From Ignavibacteria bacterium (lineage in GTDB: Bacteria > Bacteroidota > Ignavibacteria > UBA10030 > SZUA-254), in contig VBOC01000079.1 in the NCBI GenBank assembly GCA_005877655.1, positions 22,087 through 35,734 of the forward strand: a stretch of DNA of 13,648 nt, in the 5' to 3' direction. Each line of letters begins with the position of its first letter. The first letter of the stretch is position 1. The position numbers and the translations under genes are program-made. The notes beneath the pieces were generated by a model. The model worked only from the letters and a program-made list of their open reading frames with translations. It searched no databases and was not told the origin of the DNA. Of this stretch, positions 1-6,171 are shown piece by piece.

Positions 1-51
1 CTCCTCTACCCTTAATGCCTGCGGGCATGCTCGTCTTGGATGATTATTGTG

Positions 52-381
52 CTAACCGATGCCGAGCCGCTTTCGGGCTTCTTCCGACATCATCGATGGA
101 TCCCACCGCGGGTCCCAGACGATGCGCACATCCGCCTCTTGCACGCCGGGAAGATCGAGCAAGCGTTCCCGGATATTCGTCGAGATCTGACCTCCCATCC
201 CGCAACCGGGCGTGGTGAGCGTCATTTTCACACCGACCCAGTCGTCGATGATCTTGACGTCGTAGACGAGCCCGAGATCGACCACATTCACGGGGATCTC
301 GGGATCAAAGCATTCTTTGAGCGCCTCATACACCTGCGCTTCGGTTATTGTCTGCTGAGGAGCGGGCGGATTTGCATCCAT
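52..381 (-). CDS. SufT/MIP18-family (DUF59) Fe-S cluster assembly protein
   Basis: A 109-residue protein of the MIP18/SufT/PaaD-like family, cytoplasmic factors that help insert or mature iron-sulfur clusters. Seen in the sequence: the family's N-terminal signature DPEIPVNVVDLGLVYDV at residues 27-42, the conserved cysteine in TTPGCGMGG (Cys60), and a C-terminal WDPRWDPSMMSEEARKRLG tail typical of stand-alone SufT proteins. The length matches a single-domain member. The ATG is preceded at about 10 bases by an AAAGGAAA ribosome site, and a plausible promoter lies just upstream. It sits downstream of a Fur regulator and an iron permease on the same strand, which fits a role in iron use, but the 145-base gap and own promoter argue for separate transcription. 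The exact client proteins cannot be told from sequence. I avoid the symbol sufT because paralogues of this family (such as PaaD) have other jobs. Confidence 0.88.
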   Translation of the reverse strand: MDANPPAPQQTITEAQVYEALKECFDPEIPVNVVDLGLVYDVKIIDDWVGVKMTLTTPGCGMGGQISTNIRERLLDLPGVQEADVRIVWDPRWDPSMMSEEARKRLGIG

Positions 382-404
382 AAACTTGGTTTCCTTTCAA
401 TCTA

Positions 405-433
405 AAGGTACTGGTTTTACGGTAGGATTGCAA
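405..433 (-). promoter_or_regulatory. Predicted promoter of the SufT-like gene
   Basis: On the minus strand, TTGCAA (428-433) and TACCTT (405-410) are separated by 17 bases, giving a start of transcription near 398 and a leader of roughly 17 bases carrying the ribosome site. This is a pattern match to a housekeeping-type promoter only. Confidence 0.45.
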
Positions 434-526
434 AAAATCTGAAGAGAAAACATCACCGCGGTGAAGCGGGAGGCAACTGAACGGCTCGTCAGCCATCCAC
501 ACAGAGGATGAGCGCCGAGGGTGTTT

Positions 527-1808
527 CTATTTTTCGTCCCCGCTTATGTCGAAGTACTTCCGCTTCGACTGCAGGTCGGCGAGCTTGATTTCGATGTTGC
601 CCGCCTTCTGCCGGGACGGTAGGTAGATCGGCGTGCAGCCGTTTCCCTCCATCGATCCGCTGTTATTTTCATCGGGCTCCGCCTCATCTTTCGTCGCATG
701 GAGTTTGGAAAGGGGTGACGGCGCGTCGCATTGCGAGCAGATCAACTGGCCGTTCTTCAGATAATATCTCCCGTAGGAATAGCAGGCATAACAGGCGTCG
801 AATGCGGTCGCGAATTTCCCCAGCCCCGTCCGCAGAACGAAGAAACGGATCGTGAGCCCCCGGTCGTCGATCGAGTAGCGATGGATGTTATTGTCGCTTA
901 TCCGCGCCACCGGAATTTCGACGACGCCGGACGGAGGAGAGGAGAGCGCTTCGGCGGTCAGATCCATCTCATAATTTGAGGAAAAAATGTCCCCGACGCC
1001 GAGGAAAAAGATGATGCAGATCGAGGCGATGCCCGCGCTGAGCTGCCAGCGCCCCTGCGCCTCGGCGGGGTACGACGGTGCAGCGTGCCGAGCCAAATCT
1101 GTCGAGGCGATTCTGTCCGGAGTGGGCGCCGGTGCCCGCCGTCCCTTCCGGGCCGGGATCAAAAGCATGATCGCCGGAATGCTGACGATCGCGATGATGA
1201 AAAAGATGTTGTTCTGAACGATCGGTCCGAGTAAGCCCATCATTTTGGGATTCGCGGAAAGAATTCCGTATTCATAAAATTCGTGGAAGGCGTTCACGAT
1301 AAGCTGCAGCGTGAAGATCAGGAGCGTGATGGCGGTGACGCGAAGGAAGCGGCCGATATCGATCCGGACGCTGCCGCGAATGAAGAGAATCGCGAAGACA
1401 GTAGCCGCTCCGATGCCCATCACGGTGCCGAGAATGCTCCGCCAGGCGTCGGTGCCGAGGGCAACGGCCTGCAGAAACACGGCGGTTTCGATTCCTTCCC
1501 TTGCGATCATGAGGAAAGTAAAGGAGAGAATGCTGATCTGCGACTTCCGCGAGGTTGTGGACTCGACGATGCTGTTGACCTTCGCCTCGATCTCGCGCCG
1601 GATCTTCTTAGCCGTCACCCACATCCACGCGATCATCGAAATCACGAAGACGGCCGCAGCGATCATGAAAAACCCCTCGAGCGATTCCTGGTCGATCGAG
1701 AGTTTCTGCAGGATCACCGCGCCCCCGATGCTCGCGAGCACCGCAAGCACAAGACCCGCATAGACCGAAGATTCCTTCCCGCAGGGCGATGATCATCGAT
1801 TCAATCAT
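527..1808 (-). CDS. FTR1 iron permease fused to FtrD-like (DUF2318) domain, frameshifted near its start
   Basis: A membrane iron permease of the FTR1/EfeU family fused to a C-terminal FtrD-like domain. The ATG at 1808, 11 bases after the fur stop, begins MIESMIIALREG, the expected FTR1 start, but the frame breaks near 1770-1775. The rest (407 residues from an in-frame GTG at 1750) continues in another frame. Joined, the protein would be about 428 residues. Numbered in the 407-residue part: a second REGIE iron-binding motif at 84-88 is intact, followed by hydrophobic segments, HEFYEYG near 155, a further membrane segment at about 240-255, then the FtrD-like domain with CYAC (320-323), CSQC (338-341) and Cys372, likely metal or cluster ligands. 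The family imports iron using two REXXE motifs; the break falls in the first. Without the repair the protein would lack this motif and probably be inactive. The break could be a real mutation or an assembly error. Probably in one transcript with fur. Confidence 0.88.
1770..1774 (-). other. Probable site of 5-base deletion breaking the FTR1 frame
   Basis: On the minus strand the bases GAATC occur once here. Two tandem copies would restore one continuous frame reading REGIESSVYAGLVLAVL, a good match to the family pattern REGxE followed by a hydrophobic helix. The site is therefore best explained as loss of one copy of a tandem GAATC, by slippage or by mis-assembly. The original sequence is inferred, not seen. 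Confidence 0.55.
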
Positions 1809-1819
1809 AGGCGCTCAAT

Positions 1820-2269
1820 TCACTGATGTTTTTTCTTTGATTGGCATTTCGCACACACGCCGAAGATTTGCAGTGTGGAGTTGTGGGGCTTGAATTTTTG
1901 CTCCGAGCAGACTTCCTCCTGGATCTTTTCCAACTTCTGGTTCACGAATTCGATGATATCCCCGCACTCGAGGCAGATCAAATGGTCGTGCCGCGGCCTC
2001 CCGAAAGCCTTCTCGAAGCGGGAGTGATTCTCGCCGAAGCGGTAGCGGGAGACCAGGCCGCAGTCTACGAGCAGGTCGAGGGTATTGTACACGGTGGCGC
2101 GGGAGACATTGCTTCCTCTCGCGTTGACCGTTGCGAAGAGTCTGTCCGCATCGAAGTGGCCGTTGGTGCGCATGATCTCGTTCAATAGAAGAAACCGCTC
2201 CTTCGTCGGGCGGAGCTTCTTCTGCTTGAGATACTCCACGAGGATGTCTTTGGCCGCGGAATTGTCCAA
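1820..2269 (-). CDS. Fur-family metal-responsive transcriptional regulator
   Basis: A 149-residue Fur-superfamily repressor. Seen: an N-terminal winged helix with the recognition helix SRATVYNTLDLL (56-67), the metal-site stretch HDHLICLECG (94-103) with CxxC at 99-102, and a second CxxC at 139-142, the usual structural zinc site. I start it at TTG 2269. The open frame continues upstream to about 2389, but a strong promoter sits at 2298-2326 inside that extension, and the extension is not family-like, so the start must lie downstream; TTG gives normal Fur length with a leader of about 20 bases and no clear ribosome site (a GTG ten codons further in is an alternative). It precedes the iron permease by 11 bases, so iron is the likely signal, though Zur or PerR specificity cannot be excluded. 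It may regulate itself and the divergent reductase through the palindromes at 2383-2410. Confidence 0.9.
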   Translation of the reverse strand: MDNSAAKDILVEYLKQKKLRPTKERFLLLNEIMRTNGHFDADRLFATVNARGSNVSRATVYNTLDLLVDCGLVSRYRFGENHSRFEKAFGRPRHDHLICLECGDIIEFVNQKLEKIQEEVCSEQKFKPHNSTLQIFGVCAKCQSKKKHQ

Positions 2270-2297
2270 GGGGTGATGGCTGTTTGGAATTGGTCTA

Positions 2298-2326
2298 AAT
2301 ATAAACAAAAGGAGCGTCCGAGTCAA
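2298..2326 (-). promoter_or_regulatory. Predicted strong promoter of the fur-permease operon
   Basis: On the minus strand TTGACT (2321-2326) and TATATT (2298-2303) are exactly 17 bases apart, close to the housekeeping consensus. Transcription would start near 2291, about 20 bases before the proposed TTG start of the Fur-like gene. This site decides the start of that gene. Confidence 0.7.
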
Positions 2327-2382
2327 GGTTTGGCCTGAGATCGGAGGGATTGGCGCGGTCGGGCTTAATGCGGCGGTATTCA

Positions 2383-2410
2383 GTTGCAACTTTGATATTA
2401 AAGTTGCAAC
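2383..2410. promoter_or_regulatory. Double palindromic operator between fur and the divergent reductase
   Basis: Two copies of GTTGCAAC, itself a perfect 8-base palindrome, lie at 2383-2390 and 2403-2410, centre to centre 20 bases or two helical turns. The whole 28-base block is also a near-perfect palindrome: 13 of 14 pairs match, with arms GTTGCAACTTT and AAAGTTGCAAC. It ends 9 bases before the reductase start and lies about 57 bases upstream of the fur -35 box. The geometry suggests a dimeric regulator, perhaps two dimers on one face of the helix. It does not match the classical enterobacterial Fur box, so linking it to the adjacent Fur-like protein is inference. Confidence 0.65.
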
Positions 2411-2419
2411 CTAACATCC

Positions 2420-3178
2420 TTGCTCGGGATTGACGGGAGGATTGCGGTAGTCACGGGCGGCTCACGGGGGATTGGCGCCGCCTCGGCAGTTATGCTCGCA
2501 GAAGCAGGAGCGCATGTGGCGGTTCTGTACTCATCGGACCGCGAGTCTGCCCTTAGGGTGTGCCGTCGGATAGAGAATTTTGCGAGATTCGCGATTCCCG
2601 TTCGCTGCAGAGTAGAGGATTATGGCGAATGTAAATCGGCGATTTCGAGAATTTTGAATGAGTTCGGGAGGGTCGATATTCTGGTTAATAGTGCAGGAAT
2701 CTGGGAGGAGGGGCGGATCGGCGCGATGTCCCCGCGTGAATGGGAAAAAACGATCGGCATCAATCTTACCGGCACTTTCAATATGTGCAACCTGATTGTT
2801 CCCCCCATGAAACGCCACCGTTTTGGAAGAATTGTCAATATTTCGAGTACCGCCGGACAACGGGGAGAGCCATATCATTCTTCGTACGCAGCATCGAAGG
2901 GTGGTATCGACGCCTTCACAAAATCGATTGCGGTTGAACTTATACGGTCGGGAATTCGGGTAAATTGTGTTGCGCCGGGGTGGGTCCGCACAGATATGGT
3001 GAAACGGGCACTCCGAAAGCCGGGGGCCGCGCATGAAATCTTGCAGGAAATCCCACGGGGCCAGATAGCATCACCTGAGGAGATAGCCGGACCCATTCTC
3101 TTCCTCGCATCCGATTTGGCAAACCACGTGGTTGGAGAGGTCCTAAGCGTCAACGGCGGCTCGGTTTTAAGCGGTTAG
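2420..3178 (+). CDS. FabG-like short-chain dehydrogenase/reductase (classical SDR)
   Basis: A 252-residue classical SDR, an NAD(P)H-dependent oxidoreductase of the 3-oxoacyl-ACP reductase (FabG) type; the true substrate is unknown. Seen: the cofactor motif TGGSRGIG at 12-19, NSAG at 90-93, and the complete catalytic set Asn115, Ser143, Tyr156 and Lys160 (YAASK). The C-terminal VNGG stretch is typical. TTG at 2420 is the only usual start after an in-frame stop at 2399-2401 and gives the normal FabG N terminus; there is no clear ribosome site, and the double palindrome ends 9 bases upstream, so transcript and leader must be very short or begin inside the palindrome. It is divergent from the Fur-family gene and is not flanked by fatty acid synthesis genes, so it may be a specialised reductase rather than the housekeeping FabG. 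Confidence 0.88.
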   Translation: MLGIDGRIAVVTGGSRGIGAASAVMLAEAGAHVAVLYSSDRESALRVCRRIENFARFAIPVRCRVEDYGECKSAISRILNEFGRVDILVNSAGIWEEGRIGAMSPREWEKTIGINLTGTFNMCNLIVPPMKRHRFGRIVNISSTAGQRGEPYHSSYAASKGGIDAFTKSIAVELIRSGIRVNCVAPGWVRTDMVKRALRKPGAAHEILQEIPRGQIASPEEIAGPILFLASDLANHVVGEVLSVNGGSVLSG

Positions 3179-3225
3179 AATCCCCACGAAACAGCCAGTT
3201 TTTGCCCCTTTTCCATCCCCCCCTT

Positions 3226-3251
3226 AAAATCTTTCAAAAATGAAAGATTTT
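3226..3251. terminator. AT-rich perfect hairpin after the SDR gene
   Basis: An 11-base perfect inverted repeat, AAAATCTTTCA and TGAAAGATTTT, with a 4-base AAAA loop. The A-rich left and T-rich right flanks make it resemble a bidirectional intrinsic terminator, though the stem is AT-rich and therefore weak. It lies 47 bases after the SDR stop and just before the next promoter, so an operator role is also possible. Confidence 0.5.
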
Positions 3252-3253
3252 CC

Positions 3254-3281
3254 TTGATTAATTATTCAATTTTTCTATATT
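3254..3281 (+). promoter_or_regulatory. Predicted promoter of the deoxyhypusine synthase-like gene
   Basis: TTGATT (3254-3259) and TATATT (3276-3281) are 16 bases apart. Transcription would begin near 3289, about 35 bases before the coding start, leaving room for the GAGG ribosome site at 3318-3321. Confidence 0.55.
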
Positions 3282-3323
3282 TTAGCCTTCAAATCGGCGG
3301 GCATTCCAATACTATCTGAGGTT

Positions 3324-4448
3324 TTGTTGCCGGGTCGAAAACAGAAGTTTCTGAAGGGAAAACCCATTGTCCCGAGACCTATCCCAAAAAACGTCTCGGT
3401 GACCGACCTTGTCGACAATTATTTCCAGGCATACAACGCAGGCCGGCTCCGTGAGGCCTGCCATCTGTTTGCGGAAAAGATCCTCTCCTCCGATGGAACT
3501 GTCGGAATGAGCATCACCGGAGCGCTAACCCCGGCCGGGCTGGGGGGATCCTGCATCGTCCCTCTCATGAAAGCGGGTTTTATCGACTGGCTCGTCAGTA
3601 CCGGCGCAAACCTGTACCACGACACCCATTTTGCGATCGGGCACTCATTGCACCGCGGGTCGCCGTTCGCAGATGACCGTTTGCTCCGTGAAAAGAGAAT
3701 TATCCGCATTTATGATATCGTTTTCGACTACGACGTCCTGCTCTCAACCGACGCGTTTTACAGGCGCCTGTTCCGGCTGCGTGAGTTCCAGACGGAGATG
3801 GGCACGGCCGAGCTCCATTACAGGCTCGGTAAGTATGTCGCGGAACGGGAGAAGGTTCTGGGCATTAAGCACAGCGGCGTTTTGGCTACCGCCTATCGGT
3901 GCGGAATACCGGTTTACACGTCGTCTCCCGGCGACAGCTCGCTCGGCATGAATATTGCGGAAGTCGCGCTTGCCGGATACAGGCTCAAGCTGGATGTCCT
4001 CCTGGATGTGAATGAAACGGCCGCAATCGTTTTGGCAGCCAAGAAGAACGGCGGGAAGAGCGGGGTCGTGATCCTTGGAGGTGGGTCCCCCAAGAATTTC
4101 ATCCTGCAGACCGAGCCTCAGATCCAGGAAGTCCTTGGGATCAAGGGAAATGGGCATGATCACTACTTGCAGATCACGGACGCGCGGCCGGACACAGGAG
4201 GGCTTTCAGGCGCTACACCCGCCGAGGCCGTCACATGGGGAAAAGTCGACCCCGACAGACTCCCGGAGGCGGTCGTGGCATATGTCGATTCCACGATCGC
4301 ATTCCCGATCCTTACGTCCTACGTGCTTGCCAGGGTGAAGCCGCGGCCGCTCAAACGACTTTACGATAAACGGGAAGCGCTGATGGGGGGGCTCTACAAG
4401 GAATACACGAGATTCAAGAACAGGAGATCAAAAGCTAGGCATGCATAA
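3324..4448 (+). CDS. Deoxyhypusine synthase-like (DHS-family) enzyme
   Basis: A 374-residue member of the deoxyhypusine synthase family. Eukaryotic and archaeal DHS move the aminobutyl group of spermidine to a lysine of eIF5A using NAD; bacteria lack eIF5A, and many bacterial homologues are thought to make homospermidine or related polyamines instead. Seen: GGGSPK at 252-257 and [13 protein letters not shown] at 295-307, whose last lysine (Lys307) matches the catalytic lysine that carries the covalent intermediate. The residue after the lysine of GGGSPK is Asn where the eukaryotic enzyme has His (recalled from family knowledge), in keeping with a bacterial subclass. Start is TTG at 3324 or the adjacent TTG at 3327, which sits better behind GAGG at 3318-3321. 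A promoter precedes it, and no polyamine gene is in view. Family assignment is firm; the substrate is open. Confidence 0.9.
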   Translation: MLPGRKQKFLKGKPIVPRPIPKNVSVTDLVDNYFQAYNAGRLREACHLFAEKILSSDGTVGMSITGALTPAGLGGSCIVPLMKAGFIDWLVSTGANLYHDTHFAIGHSLHRGSPFADDRLLREKRIIRIYDIVFDYDVLLSTDAFYRRLFRLREFQTEMGTAELHYRLGKYVAEREKVLGIKHSGVLATAYRCGIPVYTSSPGDSSLGMNIAEVALAGYRLKLDVLLDVNETAAIVLAAKKNGGKSGVVILGGGSPKNFILQTEPQIQEVLGIKGNGHDHYLQITDARPDTGGLSGATPAEAVTWGKVDPDRLPEAVVAYVDSTIAFPILTSYVLARVKPRPLKRLYDKREALMGGLYKEYTRFKNRRSKARHA

Positions 4449-4453
4449 TCCAT

Positions 4454-4468
4454 ACGCCGAGAAGGCGT
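4454..4468. repeat. Small hairpin after the DHS-like gene
   Basis: ACGCC and GGCGT form a perfect 5-base stem around GAGAA. No T run follows, so it is at best a weak terminator or a leader structure for the next gene. It lies 5 bases after the DHS-like stop codon. Confidence 0.25.
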
Positions 4469-4523
4469 GGACCTGCCCAATTCAGCGGGCGGGGAACATT
4501 CACTCACAACATGGAGAGATACA

Positions 4524-4787
4524 ATGAGCAGATACTCAGAACTGCGCGACTTGTTGAACAGCTTCGAGAAGGACTTCATCAAGTTCTACGAGAAGGGAAA
4601 CAAGTCCGCCGGTACGCGCGTTCGGAAGGAGATGAACGAGATGAAGAAGAAGGCCCAGGAGATCCGAAAGGAAATTCAAATCGACTCCCTCCGGTCCTTC
4701 TGTTATTTTGACGGATTTAAGGCAGCTTCGGCAATCCCGTTTGTTGACGGGCCTGGGGTGCCCCTCCACTTTTTGACCGGCCATTGT
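4524..4787 (+). CDS. Histone H1-like (Hc1-type) small DNA-binding protein, no stop of its own
   Basis: The first 52 residues from ATG 4524 (to 4679) resemble the short lysine-rich histone H1-like proteins common in Bacteroidota and Chlorobi, which bind and compact DNA. Seen: SRYSELRDLLNSFEKDF, then FYEKGNKSAGTRVRKEM, then a charged helix KKKAQEIRKEIQ. A strong GGAGAG ribosome site at 4513-4518 sits 5 bases before the ATG, so this start is reliable. Normal relatives end shortly after this last helix, but here the frame stays open through 36 codons with no family resemblance and runs into the dipeptidase in the same frame. The stop was probably lost (mutation or sequence error); the end given is simply where the dipeptidase start begins. 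A true fusion is less likely because a signal peptide would sit mid-protein. Confidence 0.7.
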
Positions 4788-5981
4788 ATGCTCTCCAAAA
4801 TGAAAACTCTCACAATCGTTCTCTTGCCTCTCGCATTCTCTCTCGGATTCAAGGGGGAAGCAGATTACAAGAAGCTCCATTTCGAATCCGTCGTGGTCGA
4901 CACGCACAACGACGTGGTCCAGCGAATCCTGGGTGGCGAGGACATTTCCATCCGGACCCATCATGGTCAATCCGATTTGCCCCGTTTCCGCGAAGGAGGC
5001 CTCGATGTCGAGATGTTCTCGATCTGGGTCCCTCCGGAAAAGACCGCTCATTCCTATTTCGATCAGGCGGACGAGCAGATTGATTCCATCGACAGTTTCG
5101 TTCGGCGCAATCCAAGAGAGGTCGGATCTGCCCGGACCGCAGAGGACGTGAAACGATTGGTAAAGGAGGGGAAGTTCGTCGCGATGCTCGGAATGGAAGG
5201 CGGACATCCGATCGCGAACGACCTCCGGAAACTCGAGCACTTTTACCGGCGTGGAGTCCGGTACATGACGCTGACCTGGAATAACAGCACCGCCTGGGCC
5301 ACATCGGCAAAAGATGAAACCGATCCCGAAGCAAAGCTGACGCACAAGGGTCTCACGTCTTTCGGCAGGAAGGTCGTACGCCGGATGAACCAGCTTGGGA
5401 TGATGGTCGACGTTTCGCACGTGGGGGAAAAGACATTTTGGGACGTAATTAAGACGACCAGAAAGCCTATCATTGCATCCCATTCATCCGCGTGGGCGTT
5501 GTGCCACCACCGCCGGAACCTGAAGGACGATCAGTTAAAAGCAATCGCCCGAAACGGAGGGGTGGTATTCATCAATTTCGCCCCGGCGTTCGTCGACAGC
5601 ACGTTCGCGGAAAAAGAGAATGCGATGCTTAAGACCAATAAGGCGAGGATCGATTCCATCCGGGCGACCATTCGCGGGGACGATTTCATCAGGGATCAAT
5701 ACACCGCAGAGCAACTAAGCCGGGAGTATGAGCCCATCCGTCCGGCATTGGCGAAACTCATTGACCATTTCGATTACGTCGCGAAGCTCATCGGGACGGA
5801 TCACGTGGGAATCGGGTCGGACTTCGACGGAATCCATGTCACTCCCCTGGGCATGGACGACGTCACCGCCCTGCCGAACATCACACGTGAGCTGCTCGCG
5901 CGGGGGTATTCCGAAGGAGACGTAAAGAAGATCCTCGGAGAAAATTTCCTGAGGGTTTTGCGGGAAGTGGAGCGGCACTAG
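4788..5981 (+). CDS. Secreted membrane dipeptidase (peptidase family M19)
   Basis: A zinc-dependent dipeptidase of the renal dipeptidase family, which cleaves dipeptides, including some with a D-residue at the C-terminal side. From ATG 4788 it has 397 residues (393 from ATG 4800). Residues 1-25 form a signal peptide (MLSKMKTLTIVLLPLAFSLG), so the protein is exported; there is no lipobox cysteine. All metal ligands are present: His40 and Asp42 (THND), bridging Glu137 (GMEGG), His211 (VSHVGE) and His232 (ASHSS), and Asp345 in GIGSDFDG. The length fits the family. No ribosome site precedes either ATG, and the frame is open upstream into the histone-like gene, so translation may depend on ribosomes arriving from there. 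Followed by an exported Xaa-Pro aminopeptidase, which suggests shared use in breaking down peptides outside the cytoplasm. Confidence 0.9.
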   Translation: MLSKMKTLTIVLLPLAFSLGFKGEADYKKLHFESVVVDTHNDVVQRILGGEDISIRTHHGQSDLPRFREGGLDVEMFSIWVPPEKTAHSYFDQADEQIDSIDSFVRRNPREVGSARTAEDVKRLVKEGKFVAMLGMEGGHPIANDLRKLEHFYRRGVRYMTLTWNNSTAWATSAKDETDPEAKLTHKGLTSFGRKVVRRMNQLGMMVDVSHVGEKTFWDVIKTTRKPIIASHSSAWALCHHRRNLKDDQLKAIARNGGVVFINFAPAFVDSTFAEKENAMLKTNKARIDSIRATIRGDDFIRDQYTAEQLSREYEPIRPALAKLIDHFDYVAKLIGTDHVGIGSDFDGIHVTPLGMDDVTALPNITRELLARGYSEGDVKKILGENFLRVLREVERH

Positions 5982-6120
5982 GCCGCGCCCGCAAAATTTG
6001 GGCCCGGGTGCTCCCGCGTCTTCAAGTGTCAGATTCGCTGGGCCGGCTTCGCATTGTGAGTCGCGGTTTCGTCGAGGGGGCGACTTGATCCGCCGGCCAT
6101 CCAGCTCCCGGTTCCCCAGA

Positions 6121-6133
6121 AGCGATAATCGCT
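6121..6133. repeat. Short palindrome upstream of the aminopeptidase
   Basis: AGCGAT and ATCGCT flank a single A, giving a 13-base perfect palindrome 38 bases before the aminopeptidase start. The enclosed GATAAT could be a -10 box, but no convincing -35 lies at the right distance. It may be an operator or chance. The rest of the 190-base gap (5982-6171) holds nothing I can name. Confidence 0.25.
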
Positions 6134-6158
6134 CACACACGAGTAAGAAGCGTAATTT

Positions 6159-6166
6159 AAGGAGGG
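6159..6166 (+). promoter_or_regulatory. Ribosome binding site fixing the GTG start of the aminopeptidase
   Basis: AAGGAGGG lies 5 bases before GTG 6172. The frame is open a further 58 codons upstream, so this site decides the start and excludes that extension. Confidence 0.85.
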
Positions 6167-6171
6167 CCATC

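Noticed and set aside
1..51. Possible tail of another gene at the left edge
   Set aside because: Only 51 bases, with no recognisable coding or terminator signal.
453..464. 12-base perfect palindrome TCACCGCGGTGA between the permease and SufT-like genes
   Set aside because: Short and GC-rich, only a 4-base stem as a hairpin, no T run directly after; could well be chance.
2270..2389. N-terminal extension of the Fur-like protein back to a TTG inside the palindrome
   Set aside because: A strong promoter lies within it (2298-2326), and the extra 40 residues do not resemble Fur.
4536..5483. Long open frame (315 residues) on the minus strand opposite the dipeptidase
   Set aside because: It is antisense to a protein with a full M19 active site, has no family resemblance, and its openness follows from the codon pattern of the real gene.
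5998..6171. 58-codon extension of the aminopeptidase upstream of its GTG
   Set aside because: Low-complexity Arg/Ser/Pro translation, and a consensus ribosome site plus signal peptide fix the start at 6172.
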